DNA from: CBFGWV01 sp965652545 | Lineage (GTDB): Bacteria; Pseudomonadota; Gammaproteobacteria; Competibacterales; Competibacteraceae | Direction: 5' to 3' | Length of the DNA: 11,122 nucleotides | NCBI GenBank assembly: GCA_965652545.1 | Contig: CBFGWV010000163.1 | Coordinates: forward strand, 1-11,122 | Shown: positions 1 to 6,781 of the stretch, piece after piece | How positions within the stretch are numbered: the first letter of the stretch is position 1 | Layout: each line of letters opens with the position of its first letter | Program-made: the position numbers and the translations under genes | The notes under the pieces: model-generated | The model's database searches: none | Seen by the model: the letters and a program-made list of their open reading frames with translations, nothing else | What the model was told of the DNA's origin: nothing

Positions 1-1107
1 GCCGAGCTGTGGGAGACGCACTTCGTCGATGCGGTGTCCCTGCTGGCTATCGACCACCCCGTGGGTACCGAAATGGTCGTCGACGAGCGCTTCGCCCGCG
101 CCGCACCGGCGCTGGTGCCGATCATCACCGGGCCGGTGCGTTCGGTGGCCCGTGTCGTCGACGACCGCGGTCGCGACTGGACGGCCGTTGCCGCCGAGCG
201 CGATGAGCGCTATATCGGTGGACTGGACTTGGGCCGCTACCAGGGCATCACCCGCCCGCACCACATCGAGATCGACCTCGGCGATGTCGGTGACGACGAG
301 TCGCTGGTGCTGTTGGCCAGCGGCTGGATTTACCCCACCGACAGCTCCATCAACGTCGCGATATCCCAGGGCGCCGAAGTGCGGCCCCAGGGGCTGCGCC
401 TGGAGGCCCAGAATGCCGATGGCGACTGGGTGGTGGTGCGGCCGGACCTGGGCTTTCCCGCCGGCAAGCACAAGACCATCGTGATCGACCTGGTCGATGT
501 GTTCGACCCCGGCGTGCCGCGCAGGCTGCGTCTGCACACCAACCTGGAAATCTACTGGGACCGCATCGCCGTAGCCCGGCGCGAGGACACAGCACCCACC
601 GTGACGAGTGTTTTGACCACCGAGGTGGCCGCGCTGCGCTATCGCGGTTTTTCCCACACCCGCCAACCCAGCCGCGAGATGCCCGAGGTGCCGCAGTACG
701 ATCGCCTGCAAGGCGCCAGCCAGCGCTGGTCGGATCTGGAGGGCTATCACACCCGCTACGGCGATGTGCGCGAGTTGCTCGATGCACCCGACGACCGCTA
801 CGTGATCATGAACGCCGGCGATGAGCTGGTGTTGCGCTTCGCCGCCGCACCCCCGGCCGATGGCGTGCAGCGGAGTTTTGTCCTGGTGGGGCACGGCTGG
901 GTGAAGGACGGCGACTACAACACCGCGTTCGCGCGCACCGTGCTGCCGCTGCCCTCGCGTGGCCAACCGGTCTACGACACGCCGCCGACCACATTGGAGG
1001 ACGACCCGGTGTACCGGCGCCACGCCGAGGACTGGCGGCGTTTCCACACCCGTTATGTCCGCCCGACGCGGTTCCTGGATGGTTTGCGCAGCGCGGGTGC
1101 GCCGTGA
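1..1107 (+). CDS. C-terminal part of a large CRTAC1/TPR-associated protein (5' end outside window)
   Basis: The frame is open from the first base to the TGA at 1105-1107, giving 368 residues with no start, so the gene begins to the left. The first residues (ELWETHFVDAVSLLAIDHP) already look like the middle of a protein. Recognisable stretches are TDSSINVAISQG (about residues 114-125), GFPAGKHKTIVIDLVDVF (about 151-168) and LRLHTNLEIYWDRIA (about 176-190). From memory this mixed beta-type tail follows FG-GAP/ASPIC-UnbV and TPR segments in long secreted CRTAC1-like proteins. That assignment is inference, because those N-terminal domains are not visible here. It overlaps the next CRTAC1 gene by 4 bases (GTGA), so the two are probably translationally coupled and work together. 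Its biochemical role is unknown. It could also be a free-standing C-terminal domain protein. Confidence 0.75.
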   Translation, partial: AELWETHFVDAVSLLAIDHPVGTEMVVDERFARAAPALVPIITGPVRSVARVVDDRGRDWTAVAAERDERYIGGLDLGRYQGITRPHHIEIDLGDVGDDESLVLLASGWIYPTDSSINVAISQGAEVRPQGLRLEAQNADGDWVVVRPDLGFPAGKHKTIVIDLVDVFDPGVPRRLRLHTNLEIYWDRIAVARREDTAPTVTSVLTTEVAALRYRGFSHTRQPSREMPEVPQYDRLQGASQRWSDLEGYHTRYGDVRELLDAPDDRYVIMNAGDELVLRFAAAPPADGVQRSFVLVGHGWVKDGDYNTAFARTVLPLPSRGQPVYDTPPTTLEDDPVYRRHAEDWRRFHTRYVRPTRFLDGLRSAGAP

Positions 1108-2894
1108 GGTCGGGGTTGTTGCCGCGGGTTGTCTTGTTGGTGCTGCTGGCCGGTCTCCTGGCCCTCCCGCTGCTGCTCAAGCCCACAGCGGACAGCGCAT
1201 CGCCGCCACCGGCTGTCGACGATCGCTACGGCTTCGTCTTTGAAGAGGTGGCCGCGGCATCGGGTATCGACGTCGTCCATCAGGCGCCGCAGCTCGATGC
1301 CAAGCTCGATCACATCATGCGGCACGTGGCCTCCATGGGGGCGGCGGTGTCGGTGGTCGACGTCGATGGCGACGGTTGGCAGGACATTTACGTCACCACC
1401 AGCGGCATCGGTGGGACCAACCGCCTCTACCGCAACCTCGGCGATGGACGGTTCACCGACATTGCCGGCGATCTGGGCATTGCCGATGTCAACCGGGCCG
1501 GCACGGGTGTATCCATGGGCGCGGTGTGGGGGGATTACGACAACGACGGTGACGAGGACCTGCTGCTGTACAAATGGGGCCGTCCGGAACTGTTCCGCAA
1601 CGACGGCCGGCAGGGCTTTGCCCGGGTGACGGAGATGGCCGGCCTGCCGGCGTGGTCCAACAGCGGCACGGCCTTGTGGCTGGATGCCGACAACGACGGC
1701 TGGCTGGATATCTTCATCGCCGGCTATTGGTCGGAGCGGTTGGACTTGTTCAACCTGGCCGACGCGCGGGTGATGCCCGAGAGCTTCGAGTATGCCAACA
1801 ACGGCGGGCGCAACCATTTGCTACGCAACCGTGGCGATGGCACCTTCGAGGACATCACCGAGGCCGCCGGCCTGACCAGCACCCGCTGGACCCTGGCGGC
1901 GGTGGCGGCGGACCTGGATGGCTCCGGCCAGCCCGACCTGTTCCTGGCCAACGACTACGGTGTGTCCGAGTTGTACATCAACCAGGGCGACGGCCGTTTC
2001 GTCGAGGACGGTGGGCGCGCCGGCGTGGGCCACAGCCCCAAGAGCGGCATGAACGCGGCGGTGGGGGATGTCTTCAATACCGGAGAGTTCGCCATCTACG
2101 AGACCAACATCTCGGAGGAGGGCATCCTCATCCAGGGCAACAATCTGTGGGTGCCGCAGCGACAGGACGGGCACCTGACCTACCGCAACCTCGCCGGCGC
2201 GCTGGGGGTGGAACTGGGCGGCTGGAGCTTCGGGGCGCAGTTCGGGGACCTCAACAACGACGGCTTCATGGATATCTACCTGACCAACGGCAACGTTTCG
2301 GACGACCCGGCGCGGAGCTACTGGTACGACTTCTCCGTGATCGCCGGCGGCCACCGGGAAATCATCGAGGATGCCCGCAACTGGCCGCCGCTGGATGGAC
2401 GCAGCCTCGCCGGCTATCAGCGCAAGCGCGTGTGGATCAACGACGGAGCGGGGCGTTTCGTGGATGTGGCGGCGGCGGTCGGCGTGAATGACCGTTTCGA
2501 TGGGCGCGCCGTTGCGCTGGCGGACTTGTGGAATCGCGGTGTGCTGGATGTGATCGTTGCCAATCAGCGTGGGCCGTTGCTGGTATACAAAAACCGGGTC
2601 GCTGCGGATCGCAACTGGATCGGCTTCGTATTGGAGGGGGTGCGAAGCAACCGCAGCGCGATCGGTGCGCAGTTGCATCTAGAATGGAACGGGCAGCGTC
2701 AGGTGCAAGAGGTCAGCGGGGGCAGCGGGTATTCCGCGCAGAACCAGCGGCCGCTGCACGTCGGCTTGGGAAAATGGAGCGGGCCGGTGGATGCGACGAT
2801 TCGCTGGCCATCTGGGTTGGTGCAGAACGTGCCGGCGCTGCAGCCGGGCCGGCGCTATGCGGTGCGGGAAGGGGAGCACCCGCGGGGGGAGTGA
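1104..2894 (+). CDS. CRTAC1 family protein: FG-GAP/VCBS repeats with C-terminal ASPIC/UnbV domain
   Basis: 596 residues from a GTG that overlaps the previous stop. This start is chosen because it keeps a hydrophobic N-terminal segment (about residues 5-25, mostly Leu/Val), which fits a signal peptide or anchor and an exported location. Five calcium-loop repeats of the D-x-D-x-D/S-G-x-x-D type are seen: DVDGDGWQD (86-94), DYDNDGDED (144-152), DADNDGWLD (194-202), DLDGSGQPD (270-278) and DLNNDGFMD (382-390). A degenerate sixth lies near 470-485. Each sits in an FG-GAP-like blade with phrases such as LYRNLGDGRFTDI, suggesting a beta-propeller. The C-terminus (about 505-590) is an ASPIC/UnbV domain, with SNRSAIGAQL, GGSGYSAQNQRPLHVGLG and IRWPSGLVQNV. 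The family is common in bacteria, is related to human cartilage acidic protein 1, and has no established bacterial function. Tight linkage to an RnfD-like membrane protein suggests a cell-envelope job, which is inference. Confidence 0.93.
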   Translation: MRSGLLPRVVLLVLLAGLLALPLLLKPTADSASPPPAVDDRYGFVFEEVAAASGIDVVHQAPQLDAKLDHIMRHVASMGAAVSVVDVDGDGWQDIYVTTSGIGGTNRLYRNLGDGRFTDIAGDLGIADVNRAGTGVSMGAVWGDYDNDGDEDLLLYKWGRPELFRNDGRQGFARVTEMAGLPAWSNSGTALWLDADNDGWLDIFIAGYWSERLDLFNLADARVMPESFEYANNGGRNHLLRNRGDGTFEDITEAAGLTSTRWTLAAVAADLDGSGQPDLFLANDYGVSELYINQGDGRFVEDGGRAGVGHSPKSGMNAAVGDVFNTGEFAIYETNISEEGILIQGNNLWVPQRQDGHLTYRNLAGALGVELGGWSFGAQFGDLNNDGFMDIYLTNGNVSDDPARSYWYDFSVIAGGHREIIEDARNWPPLDGRSLAGYQRKRVWINDGAGRFVDVAAAVGVNDRFDGRAVALADLWNRGVLDVIVANQRGPLLVYKNRVAADRNWIGFVLEGVRSNRSAIGAQLHLEWNGQRQVQEVSGGSGYSAQNQRPLHVGLGKWSGPVDATIRWPSGLVQNVPALQPGRRYAVREGEHPRGE

Positions 2895-2895
2895 C

Positions 2896-3720
2896 ATGAG
2901 TACACCGATGATCGCCGGGCGGCCGTTGGGGTTCTATTTTTCGCTGGAGAACCGTTACCTGCCGCCGATGCTGATCACGTTGATCCTGCTCGGGGCGCAG
3001 TTGGGCTTCGGCGTGCTGGAGAGTTTCACCAAAACACTATTGGCCATCGGCTGTGCCATCGCCGCCGAACTGGTGCTGGCGTGGCTGGTGGTCGGGCGCT
3101 TGCCGGTGCTGGCCAGTGCCTACATCTCGGGTATCAGCGTGGGCATCCTGGTGCGCTCGCCGTTCTTCTGGCCGTTTGCGCTGGGTTCGCTGATCGCCAT
3201 CGTGTCCAAGTACGCCATCCGCTGGCGTGGCCGGCACTTGTTCAATCCGTCCAATTTCGCTGTGTGCGCGTTGTTCGTGTTGGCGCCCGAGGCCGTGGCC
3301 AGCCTGAGCGTGCAATGGGGCAACAATTTGTGGCCGGTGGCGCTCATCTGGACTCTGGGTGGGGTCATCATCTGGCGCCTGGGGCGGTTCCACGTCTGCG
3401 CGGCGTATGTGGTGACATTCCTGGCGCTGGGGTTTGCGCGCGGTGTTATCACCGGCGATGGCTTTCTCACCAGCATCGCGCCGATCACCGGGCCGATGTA
3501 CCAGTTGTTCGTGTTGTTTATGATCACCGACCCCAAGACCACCCTCGGCTCGCGCAACGGCCGCATCGCCGTGGCTGTGCTGGTCGGGGTGGTGGAGATG
3601 CTGCTGCGGCTGAACGAAGTCGTCCACGCACCGTACTTCGCATTGTTCCTGGTCGGCCCCACGGCCTTGGCGCTGGAGCTTTGGCGGCAGGGGCCGCAGG
3701 GAGGCGGTGGGCGTCGCTGA
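2896..3720 (+). CDS. NqrB/RnfD superfamily integral membrane protein
   Basis: 274 residues. The ATG at 2896 is preferred over an upstream in-frame codon inside the previous gene, because a GGGGGAG Shine-Dalgarno ends 4 bases before it and it follows the preceding stop by one base. About 8 hydrophobic segments are seen (near 22-42, 46-66, 71-87, 89-107, 116-133, 146-162, 166-183, 201-212 and beyond 224). Signatures of the NQR2/RnfD/RnfE family are SAYISGISVGILV (74-86), RHLFNPSNFA (113-122) and QLFVLFMITDPKTT (203-216), then GRIAVAVLVGVVEMLLR. Known members are the membrane core of the Na+-NQR and Rnf complexes and carry covalent FMN on the Thr of an S-G-A-T motif. I find no SGAT here, and the protein is shorter than the roughly 350 residues usual for RnfD. 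No other rnf or nqr genes are adjacent. It is probably a dedicated partner of the CRTAC1 proteins in an electron-transfer or transport role (inference). Confidence 0.85.
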   Translation: MSTPMIAGRPLGFYFSLENRYLPPMLITLILLGAQLGFGVLESFTKTLLAIGCAIAAELVLAWLVVGRLPVLASAYISGISVGILVRSPFFWPFALGSLIAIVSKYAIRWRGRHLFNPSNFAVCALFVLAPEAVASLSVQWGNNLWPVALIWTLGGVIIWRLGRFHVCAAYVVTFLALGFARGVITGDGFLTSIAPITGPMYQLFVLFMITDPKTTLGSRNGRIAVAVLVGVVEMLLRLNEVVHAPYFALFLVGPTALALELWRQGPQGGGGRR

Positions 3721-3723
3721 CGC

Positions 3724-5172
3724 TTACCACCCCGGTGGTGGCTCGAACCCGCCGAACGCCCGCTCGCATAGCCGCACGAACGCCAGCGTCGTCCGGTCCT
3801 CCAGCCGTGGCCCGATGACTTGCACCCCGATGGGTAGGCCCTCGGGGCTCAGGCCGATGGGCATGGCCGTCGCCGGTTGGCCGGTCAGGGTGGCGACGCT
3901 TGCCCATAGCGCCTGGCTGCCGTAGGGCACCGGCTCGCCGTCGACCAGGATATGCCGTTCGTCCATTTCGCGTTGGTCGTGGGGGAAGGCGACGGTAGGC
4001 ATGGCCGGGCACACCACCACGTCCCATTGCTCAAAACAGCGTCGCCATTGATGGGCAATACGGGCCCTCTGGCGGTCGGTCGCTATCCAGTCGCGGTGGC
4101 TCAGCGCCAGGCCGCGAACGCTCGCCGTGGCAGCGGCCCGCTCGTCGGCGGGCAGGGCGGCGGCATCGGCGCAGGCTTGCCGGTACGTCTCTATGGGCAT
4201 GTCAGCGCCGATGAAGGCCATCAGCAGCTCACTGTAGGCGACGCCGAGGGCAGTAAGGTCGGGCAGCAGAGCGCTCTCGTGAGCCACGGTGCAGCCGGCC
4301 TTGCGCAGGCGGTCCGATAACCCGGCGAGTGCCGTGCGGATACCGGCCTCCGTGGGCAGCAAGGGATGCTCGTCGATGATGAGCACGCGATACTGCTTGA
4401 GCGCCTTGTGCCGTGGTGCCGGCAGGTGCAGGCGGTAGCCCACCGCGTCGGCCTCGTCCGGACCGGCCAGGATATCCAGGGCGAGGATCAGATCGTCCGC
4501 ACAGCGCGCCATGGGGCCGGCCACGGCAAGGTCCACGGCCGGCACGACGGACAGCTCCGGCGTGCCCGGCGGTGCGCAGCCGCGCATGGGGATCAGCCCG
4601 AAGGTCGCTTTGTGTGCATAGATGCCACAGAAGTGTGCAGGTGCGCGCAGAGAGCCGGCAATATCGGTACCCAGCTCCAACGCGACGTACCCCGCGGCCA
4701 GGGCAGCCGCGCTGCCGCCGGAGGAGCCGCCCGGCGTTCGCGCTACATCCCAGGGGTTGGCAGTCGTGCCATGCACGGGGTTGGCCGATTGCCAATCGGT
4801 AAGCATCGGCGGAACGTTGGTCTTGCCGAGAATAATGGCCCCGGCGGCCTTGAGCCGCGCGACCGCCACCGCGTCGGTTTGGGCCATGTGCGGTGGTACC
4901 GCCAAACCCCAGGTCGTCGGCAGCCCGGCTACGTTGAAGCACTCTTTCACGGTCATGGGCAGGCCCAGGAGCGGTTTGCGCTCACCGGCGCGTAGTGCCG
5001 TATCGGCTGCCTTTGCGGCAGCCCGAGCGCGCTCGAAGTCCCGAACGACCACCGCATTCAGCCGTTCGTCGCCCGCTTCGATACGCGCGATGGCTCCGTT
5101 CACCAGTTCTGTGGAAGATACGCCCCCGTCTTGAAGAGCGGTGACGAGTCGTGATGCGGTTTGGTTGTCCAT
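3724..5172 (-). CDS. Amidase-signature (AS) family amidohydrolase
   Basis: 482 residues, a normal length for the amidase-signature family, which hydrolyses C-N amide bonds in the cytoplasm. The full catalytic triad is visible: Lys76 in LPMTVKECFN, cis-Ser150 in the Gly/Ser loop TPGGSSGGS, and nucleophile Ser174 in GTDIAGSLRAPAHFCG. The 24-residue spacing of the two serines matches that of well-studied members. The start ATG has GAGG six bases upstream (5179-5182 on this strand). No signal peptide is seen. The substrate cannot be read from sequence. The absence of gatC and gatB neighbours, and loops unlike GatA, argue against the tRNA amidotransferase subunit; a general amide, nitrile-pathway or 6-aminohexanoate-type amidase is more likely. 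It converges on the RnfD-like gene and diverges from the efflux operon. Confidence 0.92.
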   Translation of the reverse strand: MDNQTASRLVTALQDGGVSSTELVNGAIARIEAGDERLNAVVVRDFERARAAAKAADTALRAGERKPLLGLPMTVKECFNVAGLPTTWGLAVPPHMAQTDAVAVARLKAAGAIILGKTNVPPMLTDWQSANPVHGTTANPWDVARTPGGSSGGSAAALAAGYVALELGTDIAGSLRAPAHFCGIYAHKATFGLIPMRGCAPPGTPELSVVPAVDLAVAGPMARCADDLILALDILAGPDEADAVGYRLHLPAPRHKALKQYRVLIIDEHPLLPTEAGIRTALAGLSDRLRKAGCTVAHESALLPDLTALGVAYSELLMAFIGADMPIETYRQACADAAALPADERAAATASVRGLALSHRDWIATDRQRARIAHQWRRCFEQWDVVVCPAMPTVAFPHDQREMDERHILVDGEPVPYGSQALWASVATLTGQPATAMPIGLSPEGLPIGVQVIGPRLEDRTTLAFVRLCERAFGGFEPPPGW

Positions 5173-5261
5173 TTCCTGCCTCTATGCGTTTGGGGCTGCG
5201 GTTGGATGGTCGTCAGGGGGAACCGTATCCGACCGCCGATGGACGGGTTTGATCGGTCTTG

Positions 5262-5293
5262 CGCCCTACTGACACAACGTTGTCAGTAGGGCG
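5262..5293. repeat. Perfect inverted repeat, 13-bp arms, 6-base spacer
   Basis: CGCCCTACTGACA (5262-5274) and its exact reverse complement TGTCAGTAGGGCG (5281-5293) flank CAACGT. It lies 90 bases upstream of the amidase start. No T run follows on either strand, so a classical intrinsic terminator is unlikely. The TGACA-N6-TGTCA core has the geometry of a dimeric repressor operator (TetR- or MarR-like), which is inference. It could instead be a stable RNA hairpin or a palindromic remnant of a mobile element. Confidence 0.8.
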
Positions 5294-5397
5294 GGCACAT
5301 ACTGCACCGGTGATTTCCAACGACGTTTGACGCCCGATCGCCCAGCTGTGGCGCGAATGATGCTTTTTCCAAAATCGTTTGTCGGTTTTCTTCCGTG

Positions 5398-5452
5398 CCG
5401 TACGTCATCAAGACATGCGTATGTCGTTCGGTGACCGAAGCCATACGTACGG
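5398..5452. repeat. Nested inverted repeats upstream of the efflux operon
   Basis: Three palindromic layers share almost one centre. The outer arms are CCGTACGT (5398-5405) and ACGTACGG (5445-5452). The middle arms are CGTATG (5418-5423) and CATACG (5442-5447), which partly overlap the outer right arm. The inner element is TTCGGT-G-ACCGAA (5427-5439). It ends 64 bases before the adaptor start codon and just upstream of the possible -35 element. This fits an operator or activator site for the pump operon, and the overlap also permits two alternative hairpins if it is transcribed. No family of binding protein can be named. Confidence 0.65.
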
Positions 5453-5456
5453 TTGC

Positions 5457-5485
5457 TTGACCTGAAGCTAAGTTGAGGATTTACC
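5457..5485 (+). promoter_or_regulatory. Possible sigma-70-like promoter for the efflux operon
   Basis: TTGACC at 5457-5462 matches five of six bases of the -35 consensus. The hexamer 17 bases on, TTTACC (5480-5485), is a poor -10. Its place right after the nested palindromes and 31 bases before the adaptor start is sensible, but the -10 is weak and the call is tentative. Confidence 0.25.
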
Positions 5486-5516
5486 CTCGCCACACCAAGT
5501 TCAAGGACGCGTTGCC

Positions 5517-6707
5517 ATGAGTCGCCTGTTCACCTCTCCGATTTACCGCCTCGTACTGTTGCTGGTGCCCTTGGCCCTGGCCGGCTGCGACAGCCAGGCC
5601 CAGGAAAGCGAGGCGGCAGAAAGCCAAGCCATGCCGCCAGCCGAGGTCAGCGCCGCCGAGGTCATCGTTCGCGAAGTCAATCAATGGGACGAGTTCACCG
5701 GTCGGGTCGCCGCCCCCGAGACCGTCGAGCTGCGCCCGCGTGTGAGCGGCTACATCGAGCAGGCGGCCTTCCGCGAGGGGCAGGAGGTCAGCAAAGGCGA
5801 TGTGCTGTTCGTTATCGACGACCGTGTCTACCGCGCCGCGCTCACCCGTGCGGAGGCCGAGCTTCAGCACGCGATCAGCCGCCGCGACCTCAGCCGTAGC
5901 GAAGCCGGTCGCGCCGACCAACTCGCTTCGTCCAAGGCGATCTCGCGTGAGGAGGCCGACAGGCGTCGCGCGGCGGCGGCCCAGGCCGATGCCGATGTGC
6001 TGGTGGCTCAGGCGGCGGTGGATATCGCACGTCTGAACCTGGAATACACCCAGGTGCGCGCCCCGATCAGTGGCTTGATCGGCCGCGCTCTGGTGACCAC
6101 GGGCAACCTTGCCCAGGCCGATGTCAGCCTTCTCGCCACCATCGTCTCGATGGACCCGGTGCATGTGTACTTCGAGGCCGACGAGCAGTCGTACCTGCGT
6201 TACGGGGCCATGGCGCGTCGTGGCGAGCTGGCCAGCCCGCGCGACAATGCGCACCCGGTGCGCGTCGGCCTGGCCGGCGAGGCAGGGTTTCCGCACGAGG
6301 GTGTGATGGACTTTCTGGACAATCAAGTAGACGCCGCCACCGGCACCATCCGCGGTCGCGCGGTACTCGCCAACCCGGACCGGGTGTTCACGCCGGGCTT
6401 GTTCGCACGGGTCCAGATGCTTGGCAGTGGGCGCTTCGAGGCGTTGCTGATCGACGACAAGGCGGTCATCACCGATCAAGACCGTCAGTTCGTCTATGTG
6501 GTTGGTGAGGATGGCACGGCGAGTCGACGCAATATCGTGCCCGGGCGGATGATCGATGGCCTGCGCGTGGTGGAGGAGGGTCTGGCGCCCGGCGATCGGG
6601 TCATCGTCCATGGCGTGCAGAAGGTGTTCTTCCCCGGCATGCCGGTGAATGCCCAGGAGATTGCGATGGGTGATCCACCGCCCGCCGCCGGTCCCATGCC
6701 GAACTGA
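5517..6707 (+). CDS. oqxA-like: RND efflux periplasmic adaptor lipoprotein (OqxA/MexE-like)
   Basis: 396 residues. It is the membrane fusion protein that links an RND inner-membrane pump to an outer-membrane channel. The N-terminus is a lipoprotein signal ending in the lipobox LALAGC, with Cys24 as the lipidation site; Asp at +2 is the classical inner-membrane retention signal. The first lipoyl half is RPRVSGYIEQAAFREGQEV (73-91), an alpha-hairpin covers about 105-170, and the second lipoyl half is YTQVRAPISGLIGRALVTTG (177-196). Beta-barrel and membrane-proximal parts follow, including FLDNQVDAATGTIRGRA and LIDDKAVITDQDRQFVYVV. The C-terminus KVFFPGMPVNAQ closely matches what I recall of OqxA. 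AAGGA at 5503-5507 lies 9 bases before the ATG. It is followed after 74 bases by its permease and is most likely co-transcribed with it. Confidence 0.93.
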   Translation: MSRLFTSPIYRLVLLLVPLALAGCDSQAQESEAAESQAMPPAEVSAAEVIVREVNQWDEFTGRVAAPETVELRPRVSGYIEQAAFREGQEVSKGDVLFVIDDRVYRAALTRAEAELQHAISRRDLSRSEAGRADQLASSKAISREEADRRRAAAAQADADVLVAQAAVDIARLNLEYTQVRAPISGLIGRALVTTGNLAQADVSLLATIVSMDPVHVYFEADEQSYLRYGAMARRGELASPRDNAHPVRVGLAGEAGFPHEGVMDFLDNQVDAATGTIRGRAVLANPDRVFTPGLFARVQMLGSGRFEALLIDDKAVITDQDRQFVYVVGEDGTASRRNIVPGRMIDGLRVVEEGLAPGDRVIVHGVQKVFFPGMPVNAQEIAMGDPPPAAGPMPN

Positions 6708-6740
6708 TCCGCCCGACGTATTCCTTCAAATGAATTGACT

Positions 6741-6766
6741 GCCCGTGGCCGGCTGTGGCCACGGGC
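6741..6766 (+). repeat. GC-rich hairpin between adaptor and permease genes
   Basis: GCCCGTGGCC (6741-6750) and GGCCACGGGC (6757-6766) are perfect 10-base arms around the loop GGCTGT. The right arm ends one base before the permease's ribosome binding site. There is no T run, so it is not a normal terminator. It may stabilise the upstream message or limit translation or transcription of the permease (inference). Confidence 0.75.
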
Positions 6767-6767
6767 C

Positions 6768-6773
6768 AAAGAG
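6768..6773 (+). promoter_or_regulatory. Ribosome binding site that fixes the permease start
   Basis: AAAGAG lies 8 bases before the ATG at 6782. It supports that start over the in-frame GTG at 6755, which falls inside the hairpin and would add nine residues that family members lack. Confidence 0.55.
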
Positions 6774-6781
6774 CCGGTGCC

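Larger units (their letters stand above)
5173..5516. other. Divergent intergenic region with two inverted repeats
   Basis: These 344 bases separate the divergent amidase and efflux genes. No convincing gene is present. The part around 5360-5395 holds runs of T and A (for example GCTTTTTCCAAAATCG) and is clearly poorer in G+C than the flanking genes. Two inverted repeats (5262-5293 and 5398-5452) and a possible efflux promoter (5457-5485) are listed separately. The layout suits control of both flanking genes from one region, but no regulator gene is encoded in the window. Confidence 0.7.

Noticed and set aside
3724..5172. Amidase as GatA, the tRNA amidotransferase subunit
   Set aside because: No gatB or gatC is adjacent, and the sequence around the triad (GTDIAGSLRAPAHFCG) fits general amidases better than GatA.
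5262..5345. Integron attC-like site near the 5262-5293 palindrome
   Set aside because: The required GTTRRRY and RYYYAAC core sites are not present at suitable positions, and no integrase gene is in the window.
5266..5493. 75-residue reading frame on the - strand in the divergent intergenic region
   Set aside because: It runs through both palindromic regions, has no ribosome binding site I can see, no recognisable motif, and ends inside the 5262-5293 inverted repeat.
6735..6763. TTGACT (6735-6740) as a -35 for a separate permease promoter
   Set aside because: The hexamer 17 bases on falls in the hairpin and reads GCCACG, nothing like a -10, and the gene is plausibly co-transcribed with the adaptor.
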